From contig OW203721.1 in the NCBI GenBank assembly GCA_934045075.1, positions 27,064,181 to 27,128,180 of the forward strand: DNA of 64,000 nt, written 5' to 3'. Shown in pieces: positions 11,881 through 23,200 of this stretch (positions are counted from its first letter, which is position 1; each line of letters begins with the position of its first letter). The position numbers and the translations under genes are program-made. This DNA comes from Yponomeuta sedellus. Its lineage: Eukaryota; Arthropoda; Insecta; Lepidoptera; Yponomeutidae. The notes beneath the pieces are model-generated. The model searched no databases. It was not told where the DNA came from and worked only from the letters and a program-made list of their open reading frames with translations.

Positions 11881-13200
11881 TCAATAGCCGCATTAGGTCA
11901 ATTTCGATGTTTTGTTCCAAGTAAATACACAGGCTTCGTAGACCCAGATGTCCTTAAGAGCAGCGCTTGAAAAATTTTAAAATTACCAGGAAACCAGGAT
12001 CTGAGATTCCTTTATTAATCTATAAGCAGCTTTTTAGATTAGATACAGAGATATCTGAAAACATCACTATTCAATACCAAATCACTATCCTAGACAGGAG
12101 TACGGGGATAGTGATTTGGTATTGTTAAATACTAAATTCTAAAACATTCCATTAGCAGAACACAATAAGCACTTATGAATAGGCACGCACCACTCTCACA
12201 CACGTGCGTGCGTGGCGCACGACTGGTACGGAACCCTCGTTCTGACTTGCACTTGGCCACTATTTTGTTAAGGACATATTCACGCACCTTTATATGTACG
12301 TATATGATTCAGATATATCCTTTTTATACATAAATGCACGTAGATTGTAAATTAAAACTGAACAACGTCTATAGGAATCACTCGCCCTTTTAACTCAAAT
12401 TTGAGATTCGTAACATTAATGGTTCCGTTATAAGGTTTTCATTTGAGCTGCTCATTATCAGATCCTCAGATCAATCTGAGATCAGATCTCAGTTCAGTTA
12501 TGTATGTGTCCAAACATAGCGGTGTCTGTGGTGGTGCGCACGCACACCACCACGCTAGCTGTTCGTGTTGCAGTTGTGCCAAACAAGCCGGCGGCGTCTC
12601 CTTCAGTCGCGGGACCGGCGCGACTCCCATTTCCCAACACCTATAGAACTTGTGGGTTAGAAAATAATATTGAAACGGTTTTTATCGACTAAAATACTCC
12701 ATTTCTATGTATGTATGTTCAACGGTGCCTAGGAGCTAGTTATCATCAGACTACGAGTATGTTTCAAAAGACTAGACTAGGATTATAAAAAAAGATATCC
12801 TAAGTGTAGTAAAAGGTGAATATGTTGAAAAATAAAATACCTACATTGGAAAAAAGTTTATTGCATCTCATTCATTATCACTACTTAAAGGGTAAATACT
12901 GCCAACCTAGTATAGGGATGTTCTACCTCACACTAAAACGCGATTTTTCTCTCTCATCATGATGAGATTATGGTTCACTCCGTAAAACGGAAGGCGGACA
13001 AACTGGAATTTAGCTAAGCGTAGAGCATTTTCGTAACTGTAACCGAAACAAAATATAACATCCCCGCCGAATACCTTTATGGGCTCGATCTGGCGACGAG
13101 GGAACTCTTGTTAGGTGGTTGGCGAAGCAACTATTCGCTGTCACATCAAAAGAATGCTCGATTCTCCGTAACGATCGGATAGTGTATCTGTAATATAACG
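11881..13200. other. Intergenic stretch without genes
   Basis: Only the hairpin at 12,072-12,124 and a short GTGGTG / CACCAC palindrome near 12,530 stand out. Short GC-richer frames at 12,440-12,690 carry no recognisable protein. Confidence 0.5.
12072..12124. repeat. Perfect 19-bp inverted repeat with 15-nt loop
   Basis: CAATACCAAATCACTATCC at 12,072-12,090 is the exact reverse complement of 12,106-12,124. Likely the fold-back end of a small MITE or a recent hairpin. Confidence 0.8.
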
Positions 13201-13204
13201 CTGT

Positions 13205-13450
13205 TTACAAGTCATGTCGGTATGTCGTCGTGACAAGGCCCTCGCTAGTCGCTCGAGTACTCCCTAGCACGGGGCGAGCGCGCGAACCGAACTGCCAACC
13301 TTGCGCCGCCGCCGCCGCCGCGCGGCCCACCGCGGCGCTTGTGCCCCGAGTATCGATGTGAGCAGAGGCGGCCCGCCCGACTGGCACCGAGCCCGCCCGA
13401 ACTGGCAGCAGCCGCTCCGCCGCCGCGTGCACAGCGCCGTGCTAGGCAAT
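13205..13450. promoter_or_regulatory. CpG-rich island, candidate promoter or 5' exon
   Basis: About 245 bp, strongly GC- and CpG-rich with a CCG repeat near 13,300, in AT-rich surroundings. It lies upstream of gene 1 (minus strand), between the two transporters, and could hold a transcription start. No core promoter motif is clear. Confidence 0.25.
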
Positions 13451-14029
13451 GTTGCCAATATACTCGGACACCAATTTAATCTAATAACTGTGCGTGCGGC
13501 TTCGTTTGCGGGGTTACCTGATTTACTACTATTTTATTCCAACTCACCACGTAGTCTTGAGTCGGGGCAGCCCATAGCTCGCTCAAACTCGAGTCAAGGA
13601 TAGGTTAGGTAGGTAGGTACTGAAAGAGTTAGTGATTTGACATTTAAATCTATTTGTGAAGTATTGCCAAACGCAGAGGACGCCAATCGGCTTACTTGAC
13701 CCATGGATGGAACGATCTAAGTCAAATTGCTGGTAGCGGATGGATGAGGATGGCCAAGAACAGCGTGCGGGCGTGCTTTGGGAATGCTTATACGCGCTAA
13801 AAATATTAGATTATTAAATTAAGCCACACAAACATACATTAATAAGACTTCAAACAAAGTAGTACCTATTTGTGTGGTATTTGTACGCAGACGCACAAGC
13901 ACAATCATACGTTGTTTTCATTGTTTTGCCGAGATCAACGAGATAGGTAGGTACAAAAAGTTTATAGGTAACATAGGTAGATATCAAAGAGTATATAACC
14001 ATGGTAGTGATGTCGTCCCAGGGTCAACA

Positions 14030-14990
14030 GACTCAGACCACGGCACGGATGTAAATTTACAAGTGCGTTCACATAACTTGACGCGAGAGAGAATTGGTAG
14101 CACTGATTGCTCAGTCGCCATCGTGCTTTCGGTACGATCGGTTACTAACTATAGGATTATTCGTTTGTGTGAGTTTTAAAAATGCCCAAAGTGGTCAAAA
14201 GTGCAAAAAGACAAACAATCCTTCAGGTTTATGCATTTTGTGAGAGTGAAAAGGCTGAAAAAAGGCAGGTTGTTCCTTTGGAGCGAGTTCGGGCTCGAGT
14301 TCCCGCCATGACAGGTACGTTTTTAGGGTGCCCAGTTACATGAAATTACTAAAGCTACGTTTTGACGGTCTTAGTAGACGCGGACCGAGCGCATCTTCTT
14401 AGTCAAATAAAAGTGTAAGCCGCTCGGATGGTAGTTTACACACATTTTAGTGGATATGGATTTTTATTCATTTTTGAACGCGCTTTGTTGTCTTATCGTC
14501 GAGCTGCAACAGCAGCAGGATAAAAAAAGAAGAAAAATTTGGACGCGTAGATGGATTTTAAGGCGTGACCAACTAGGTGCTTCGAATAATTTTATTCGAG
14601 AAGTAAAAACGGAAGATGCAGCCACGTTTAAAAACATTTGACAGAAAAATTTGACAGTAAAAACTAATCCAATTCTTTCGTTTTCTTCCCCTTCATAGTT
14701 TTCCTCATTATTTAATGTACATACTCATAACATATATTCTATAGACTAAACCATAAGTTTTCCCCCCGTTTTACTTCATGTCAAGTTACAAGGACATAAC
14801 ATGTGAATAAGCTTTTGGACACTCATCGAAAGATGGTAAAACAAGCCCTCAATCCTTTTATTTTCCCCAAGTAACGGGAATGATTTCTTATTTAACATGG
14901 TAACACTAAACATATCAGTGCTACCAATTCTCTCACGCGTCAAGTTAATTTGAACGCACTGTACATCCGTGATCCGTGACTCAGTTTCTT
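14030..14990 (+). mobile_element. DNA transposon remnant with about 60-bp inverted ends and a HARBI1-like fragment
   Basis: The left end (about 14,035-14,110) and right end (about 14,918-14,985) are inverted copies, sharing ACTTGACGCG and GAGAATTGGTAGCACTGAT. Inside, on the plus strand, ATG at 14,182 gives MPKVVKSAKRQTILQVYAF and ends at a GT donor near 14,314. ATG at 14,450 gives a 63-aa frame with KKRRKIWTRRWILRRDQLGAS, like the N-terminus of Harbinger-type nucleases, closed by TGA at 14,639. The catalytic domain is absent. This suggests a deletion derivative. The superfamily is tentative. Confidence 0.55.
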
Positions 14991-15140
14991 TATGTAGTCT
15001 GTGGATTAGCACACAGACTAGATAAAGATAGTTTGGTCTGACCGTGTGGTCTGTCCTTCTTTAGCTGAGGTCGAAGGAAATCAGAAACTTGACAGGTTGA
15101 TTAAATCAGGCGAGCAAATGTTCATTCTATCAAATTTTTT

Positions 15141-15285
15141 TAAGGCTGATTTTTCAATAGTCAGATAGATAAATTTTATCTGAGGAATAAAAATGGCGGT
15201 TTGGCAGCTTATGTATAAAAATTATGTCAAACCGCCATTTTTATTCCTCAGATAAAAGTTATGACTATTGAAAAATCAGCCCTTA
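15141..15285. mobile_element. Foldback MITE, about 145 bp
   Basis: Near-complete palindrome. TAAGGCTGATTTTTCAATAG at the left is matched by its complement at the right, with arms continuing about 60 bp through AATGGCGGTTTG. TA at both ends could be the target duplication. Confidence 0.8.
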
Positions 15286-16274
15286 GTCTAAACATACGTA
15301 AAGCATTCTTTCATTGCATTGTCTGCGTTCGCAAAGCTTGTATCGAATAATAGATTCCGCTCGCTCGCTCGATGTAAACGGCGCTAGAGCGTGTGAACAC
15401 TTAGAGCGTTCTTGCGTGTTCAGACGTGCTCGCTACCCGCTACTCGCTACGACGTGTTTTCTGAGATTTGTCGCCGATAAGAAATAGTAAATGGTTGAAA
15501 TCCTCTCGCGGAATTCTACAATTTTTTTGGAATTGACCACTTTCTTAGTGTTTTTGCAAATGCGTCATGATGTCACCTACATTATCCATCTCATTCATTG
15601 CATTAAATTTGTAAGCCACCAACAACTTTTATTTTTTTTATTTTTGAGTAATTGCGACAAAATTATAAATGCAGCAGTTGCAAATATGATATCACTGTCA
15701 GAGTCAGATTTAGCGAAGTACAGAAAATTCTAAATATTGTGCAACATTCTAGTTCTTGGTTCTTAGCTAGTTGATGTTTTGGTGTTCAAGGTGAAAACGA
15801 GCTTGAGGTGTGGCGCGAGAGGAGTCAAGTTAACAGACGTGTTTTGAACACAATGCGTGTTTATTGACTAAAGAATAAAGGAAAAGGGCATACATTAATC
15901 GTAACACATTGCTTACATAGCACGAGCTTTCGCGCAAGATAAAAGATCAAGAGAATGCTCTTGTTCGAACACTAGCTGTTTGTTCGTTTGATGTAAATTG
16001 AACTTATGACAAAAAAGATGATTCAGAGTCATTGTGATTGCGCGCCTTCTTACATTTACACAGTTTAGTTTCTTTCCCGTAAAAACGTCCGCCTCGTTAG
16101 ACATAAACTTTTTTTGCGAAACAATTACGCAAAACGTAAAAATTAAACCCCCATTAATCTGATACTTACTAAAAAAAAATTAAATTAAAAACGCTATGTA
16201 TGTCTACCACATCAAATATTGAAACATTTTTTATCCTTACGCAAACATCACAGTGGATCATTAAGTCGTAGCAA
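15286..16274. other. Intergenic AT-rich stretch
   Basis: No gene recognised. Short open frames here have no conserved look. Confidence 0.4.
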
Positions 16275-16385
16275 GCGCTGAGGTATGTTAACACTTTAGA
16301 CACTCATTGGTACATCCCGATATTCGAAGCCACGACCTCCCGCTTGAGAAGCCGATCCTCCACCGCTCCTCCGCTACCACAGGTG
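16275..16385 (-). repeat. tRNA-derived SINE
   Basis: Minus strand shows GTGGTAGCGGAGGAGCGG, then GGAGGTCGTGGCTTCGAAT (B-box-like), with tRNA-like spacing but no acceptor stem. Confidence 0.5.
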
Positions 16386-16891
16386 GTGCACGATAAACAA
16401 ATAGTGTACTCGTTCAGAATATTATTTACTATTTTTTGTCTCTGAATGTCATTACGATTCGGAATGCAAGTTTTGGTGGTTTAATCTAAAAAGTATTAAA
16501 CAAAGCTTTTTTAAGTTTGTCTTCTTATGTTGGTATTTAGCAATATTTACCATCTGACACGTGATTGACACTGAAGAATAGGCGGTATGGGCTTAAGCTC
16601 TTAGGCTTTTCCCTAAAGGAGGAAAATTACAAACAAAATAACACTGCATTTATAGACAGCAGCAAAAGCAAAACACTGCGCCAAAGGATCAGAGAGACTT
16701 TTCAGGATGTGCACAGACACTACACAGCACTATGTGTGAATCTGTTGCATAAATGTATAGTATTAGAACAATGTACAATTAAAGGTAACGCTTCGGTAAA
16801 TAATGAAACAAACAACCTCAATTTCAACAATTTAGTTGCACGTATAACATTAACATACGCAAAATGTAATACAAAACATTCCTACTAGTAA

Positions 16892-17229
16892 TTAAGGTTT
16901 CGGCGGTGTTTCTGTGGTCTCGACCATTTCTAGAACGCTCGTGTAGACGCCCGAGCAGAGCGCGAGCAAGCCTAGCAGTATGATGGCGAGGTCGCGCGCC
17001 AGCCACCAGCGGCGGCGGCGCGGCGTCAGCTCCCGCTGGGCGCGCGTGGGCGGGGCCGCCACCGCCGCCGCCACCGCCGGCCAGTCGGCCGCCGCCGCCG
17101 CCGCCGCCGGCCGCCACCACAGGCACAGGTCCAGCAGCGCGGGGAACACCAGCCCCAGCAGCGACAGGCACAGCGCGCCGAACAGCCCGATGATGGGCCC
17201 CAGCGTCGGGATGCCCAGCGCCACCAGCC
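16892..17229 (-). CDS. Gene 2 coding exon 8 (C-terminus)
   Basis: Residues 407-518 plus stop. Contains LGPIIGLFGALCLSLLGLVF and a final segment DLAIILLGLLALCSGVYTSV. Between them is a low-complexity Ala-rich stretch encoded by GCC/GCG repeats (17,041-17,118), absent from gene 1. Acceptor GTGCGCAG|GG, phase 1. Confidence 0.87.
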
Positions 17230-20200
17230 CTGCGCACGCCAACACACAAGCACGTGCACACGACCATTAGCGCAGTGCCCCGATGAAACCGCCGTATCCT
17301 AAATCGCCTAGAGTTTTCAATTAAATAGTTTACATTAACGCTAATTGAACATACTTGAAGTAGAGCGAACTAATCTTAATCTTACAACCGAAGTTAATAT
17401 TGTTGTGAATAAGGTGGTTAATCGCAAAGGGCAATAAAGTTCAAAACGAAATATAGTGTTGAAAATAAACATCAAATTCAAAAGCGGCCAAGCGCCTGCA
17501 GGGCCACGCGCGGTAGGGATCCATGATGGATAGAAGGGTTTTTTATTTGCGTTACACAACTTCATCAATCCATGAAGCAGAATTGAATTGAACTTCATCA
17601 AATAAATATTCAACGAAATCGTCGTTTTATAAGTTTCTTGACTATTACTTGTTAGTCGTGATAGTTCTTATGGTTTGCGAAACATTAAGCTTATTTTTTT
17701 TGGGATATAATAAATTTAAGATATTATGTTTAAAAAATCTTGTCATCTCTATGTTTTCTGTAGAGCAATACAATTTCAATCTAAGTTAGATGCAAGTAAC
17801 GCTTTATATTTTATTTAAATTTTTTCACTCTCAGAGAAGCAAACTGTTCTCTGTTACAGGCCAGTAGTGGAACGTTTAAAGACTATGTTGTTTCACGTAT
17901 TTGTTCAGACATGCTTTGTGCCAAATTTGTTGCTTTTGCTAGAGGGGTAGCAAACAAATTCATTTATTCTCGCATAATCAATTACAAATCGCTTCACGAT
18001 CCTACTTTTAACAAGTAGCTAGTAGATAAATATTTAGGTAATAAGGAGGAAATTGAAGATACTAGTCGTGTCGTAAATGAACTCGTAAACTTACAGGGAA
18101 ATATGACACAGAAGAAACGCAGCAGCATATCGGCGGAGGCCAGGCGCTCGTCGGACAAGCGCGGCCGCAAGCGGATCCAGACGATCTGGTAGGCCACGTA
18201 GTTCTGCAGCGGGAACGACAGAAACAGCGCCAGCGAGAACACGAACATGGTGATCTGGGCGGCGAGCTCCTCGATGGGCAGGTTGAGCACGATGGAGGCC
18301 TTGGTCTGGTCGCCGTGGCGCGCGTAGCCCAGCCCTCCCACCAGCGTGTACAGCCCCACGATGCCGGCCATGCAGCGGTTCAGCAGCCCCGCGCGCCCCG
18401 CGAACCGCGCCGGCTCCGCCATGCTGTACTCCAGCGCCAGGATCTGCGGCGCAACACACACCACTGCGTCTGGAGCTGCGCCCGCTTCAATCAATGCGTC
18501 AGTTCTAGCTTTTACAATAATCTAGAGACCCAAAACTAAAATCGCGCAAGTTTATTTTTTTATAATACGAATGAATTTTGTGCAATGGACATATTATTGT
18601 TTCGAGTTACGTTCATCGCTCGCTTTTACGTACTAATAATAATAATAATATAATGAATAAATCGATGATTTGCAGCAGTAGCATTGGCTTGTTCCATGAT
18701 GGAACTGTTGAGAATTTATTTTCTCAGTATTTCCATCATGGAACAAGCCAAGATCGGAACAAATGTCCTAATCCATAATTTTTTTTTATTGTAGGTATTT
18801 TATCGCCTTTACATCTACATAATGAGATGATTTATACGGGCGTCTTGTGGAACCTTTAATCACACTAGCTGGGTGAAGGGACCATTGAATATTGCTGTGC
18901 CTAGGACATTGTTTTTTCAGATGGTGTAGGCTTGCCCGGCTTGCATCATCTACCATCCTGACAGCTGCCGATATATCTTGTACGGTCCACACAGTCCACA
19001 GGAAAGATACATTTTTTTTGTTTGCACTAATTAGGAGTCTTAGGATACTTTGCCAATAATAATTTAGAGGATACAAACGAAGTTTGAATCGTGGTTAGAA
19101 CTGGAAAAAATATGTTAAAAATTATATATCTTGGGATAGTTTCTCTGAAAAGTCTTACGTCGCCGAAAAGCTTAAGACCATTCTTTTTTTATGGCACCCC
19201 TAGGATTCTGCCAATGTTACGTTTGTGGAGATGGCACTTTTTTTTACTAATTGCGCACCTCACATATTGCAGTAGGTAGTTGAGGAAGTAATAACAACCA
19301 ATATAATTAAACATAATAAAATAGTACATACATCTTATAAAACGACTAGGTAATACTTAGATATGTATAAGCCTTTTTATGTATTTTGTTTTCTGGTGTG
19401 TACAATAAAAAGTTCTAATCTAATCTAGTATGGATCTACAGTTTTACAATTAATAAAATTACATAAAACTTTAATAAAAGGGGAAAATACAAGGGGCAAC
19501 ACCGATCGAAAATTAGTTGGGAGAGGAAAGTCTGGTGTACGTCGCCGTTTCTACGCTACTTTATATTGACAGCTAGTCTGACAGATATAATAACTTTATG
19601 ATGTACTATGATCGCGTGTGGCGTGTGTTGTATTGTACTGGCTTACCACGCCGACGGCCTCGAGCGCGAACAGAGTGATACCCACGAAGATGGGGAGCTG
19701 CGCGAAGCCTTTGAAGCTCAGTTGCTCGTCCGTCACCACGATCTGACCGCATCCATATTAAACGTTCAAACACATGTTAACTACAAAAAATAATAAACCA
19801 ATAAAATTGTAGCTGACCCTCCAAACAAACTTTGACTAGGCATATTAATTAGCCTTCTCTAGCGCTATTCTGTCCTACAAAATATTATTTATTAAATATT
19901 TTTCTTCTCTTCTTCTTCAGGCTATATTAGTCCACTGCTGGACACAGCCCTCCTCTAATGAGCGCCATAGCGCAAGGTTGTACCATCATTGGGGGGTAAT
20001 GCCCATAATCCCCACGCTGGGCATGCAGGTTGGGGATCGCAGTTTGGAGGAAATGTACTGCAGGGGGCGCTGCTGCCCACCCCGCGGTTTGTGTCCCTTA
20101 GTCGGCTTTTACGACACCCGTGGGTAGAATTTGGGTTGGTGCTATTCTCTAGACCGACACCACACAGCGTGTCAAGCGTGAAAATATTTTTATTATTATC

Positions 20201-23200
20201 CAAATATGTTTTTTTTTATAAAAATCGTTGAAACCGTTTCGGATGAGTTCGGTAACAAACAGTGTGACACGAGATTTTGATTTATTAGTTTTATTTATAG
20301 TTAGTGTCGAACGATGATGAGAGAATCCGGCCAAGTGCTAGTCGGTATCGCGCACCGAGGATCGAACTTGATAGTACCTACCCCTAGTTAGTTCATATAT
20401 TTAGACTTGGTCACTTAGCAAACATCATGTTATCCTCAGCTAATTTCGTAACCCCCAGCCGGAGTCTGACACACGCTTGGACGGATTTGGGGTTTTCGTA
20501 ACCAAAGGGTGCTAACGGGACCCTATCAGTATTAATACAACGCCAGTCTTTCTGCGAGGAAAAACTGACGTTGTATTTTACTCTCGAATTGTAATGGAAA
20601 GCTTGTTTCATGTTTCATATAATGTTTGTTATTTATATTTAAAAAAAACTAATGAACAAAGTAAGTGTTACATACAGTAACTAGCTTTAGTTTTGGCTCT
20701 ATCGTATTCGCCCAAATATTTGGCTGTATTAAATATTTGGCAATAAATATTTTGCATTTGTATTGCTTGATTCGTGAAAAGGTAGAACATAAAATGTGAA
20801 TTCATTTGTTTCTCCGAAGCATTTCTGATGCAGAGGATCTCCGTTGCTGTGCAGCGCGGTAACGCTGCTAGCGCTATGGGCACCTTTTGGTCGAAGATGT
20901 CTCGGAGTGGTCATTTAATTGACATTTTGGATTTAATTTGTGACATTCTTTTTACCACGTGAATATTCTAATGATATAATTTTTCGAAGTACCTACCTGC
21001 ATTTGTTGCGTGCGGCGTGCGTACCTTGGACTTCATGAGGTAATAGAAGACCAGAAAGAAGCCGAGTAGAGTGACGGCATTCGCGAAGGTGGAGAGAGGC
21101 GCTAGCATCTTTAGGTTCTTGAAATGGTTAATGATGAGCAGCGGCAGCAGCTGCAGCAGCAGGTGCTGGCGCAAGGTCAGCTTGTGGTTGGGCCACTGCT
21201 GGTCGCAGATGAGCTGCATGTTGCTGGCCACCGAGATGGCGTACACCACGCACAGCCCCAGCTGCCACACCACCAGCGCCGCCTCCAGCACCTCCGGCAG
21301 CACGGGCGCCAGCCACCGCGTCTTCGGCCCCATCTGCCACACGCGCAGACACTCTAACAACGTCGTCCCCATATCCTTCTACGTTATCAAAACTGGTTCC
21401 GATATCATGTCCGGAATCATCAGGGTCGGTCGTGGAAGGTTAGGTCAAAAGTGCGGAACGCGCTGCTCGTTGTCTCCTTGGCCTGCAAATTGCGCCGCCT
21501 CGATGCATGTTCGGACACCAAAAATAAATGAAAGTAACGTTTTGTAGTGTTCCGATCGGAAAAGAATCTGGCTCGTGCAGGTCTCACCTTGAGCGCCTCG
21601 CGCATGGTCGTCTTGTAGCTCATGTAGCCGCGCCGGTGCCGCTTGCACATCTCGTACATGCTGTGGATCTGCAACATTATATGTACATTTCCTATATAAA
21701 TGTGTTTAAATGTGCAACCGGAATAGAGTAATAAAATTTTAAGTCGTATATTTGCACTAATAGAGTGGGAATTCTGTGGATAAATTAATATACCTAGATG
21801 TATTCCATATGAAGGTGACGAGGTTTATGCTCTTCATCACGCTCGTTTCATCGTCATAATTAATAAATGCTGTACTCATGTTCAGTATTGTTTATTAAAT
21901 TTAATTTTAGAGCATCACCTAATAACTTAAAGTAGGTACAGCAAACACCATTTCCCGTAAAATAATGATTATTCCAACATGTCCAAACCAGAAAAGTATT
22001 GATTTGATACTCAAGGGATCAGGAAAATTAATACACTACGAAGGAGCGTTCGAAAATACATAAGCTTTTTTATGGTAAACAGCTGGTAACGCTCCAGTTT
22101 AAGACTCTACGCGGTGCTAACTAGCGCCATCAATGGAAGCGAAATCATATCTTGTTTTTTATTTATGATGGGCAGTTTTTTCCGAGACGTTTTAAAACAC
22201 GTCACGACCAAGACATTTTTTTCATTGGCTGCGTTAGTTAGCACTGCGTAACGCCTTAACAACACAGGAGAGCTTCCAAACCACATCATTCGTACGATAA
22301 CTTTGTGCAGAAGCCGAATTTGCACTACCCACTTTATAGTAAGTGAGGCAGCTTTGTAGCTCAACGCAGAACGATAATGTGGGCGTGAAGACAAAATATA
22401 TGTTATTGAAAAAAATCACGTAAACTGAAGCCATCAAGTCAAGGGTCCTTGTTTTAGAAATTTCTGACATTATTATATAATATTACATTATTATATAACT
22501 TAACAAGTCAAAGCAAGAAAAATATACATTTTAAAACCAAAATGTTTACCGAATGAACGTCAAAGCTGTTAGTTTCTCAATTAATAGGAAAAAGAGCTAA
22601 TAAAGAGACCCCAAATTTTATTATTTTCATTTTTGGATACTGGTGTGTAAGAAATTAACTAGACCATTCCGTAAAGAGGCCGAGCATCCAACTGGGTTGA
22701 GCTGCGTCCAGAAAACTAGGTCAGCTTTTCTATTCGAAGCTACAGAGAAGAACCATACTTCAGAGCCGCAAAGAGCAGAACGACCAAATTCTGTGATCAG
22801 TACATCTCGCCAGTTGTGTGTGACCTACGGAGCTGAAACGTGAATACTGACGGCACGACCAACCGAGTCAAAGTCGCTTAGCGTACGTGCTATAGAAAAG
22901 GCAAGAGAATATAATTAACTTAATTAATTTACCCAAGACTAGGTGACTGAAACACCCTATAGGATTAGCAAGATGAAAAATACATGCTCTTCGGCTTATG
23001 TATGCCGAAGAACCGTTGCCGATGGGGTCGCTAAAGATTGTTTAATGGAGACCACAAACTGGGAAAACCAGCGTTGGACGCCCACCAGCTTGCTGGACGG
23101 GTGGGCGAACTGGAGGCAGATTGCTCGCACCGGCTGGATGAGGACGGTCGAGGACGAAAGAGAATGACGTGCTTCAGAGGAGGCGCATGTCCAGCAGTGG

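Noticed and set aside
13604..13620. Short GGTTAGGTAGG run as an interstitial telomere
   Set aside because: The unit changes to GTAG and is only a few copies long; it is a simple repeat.
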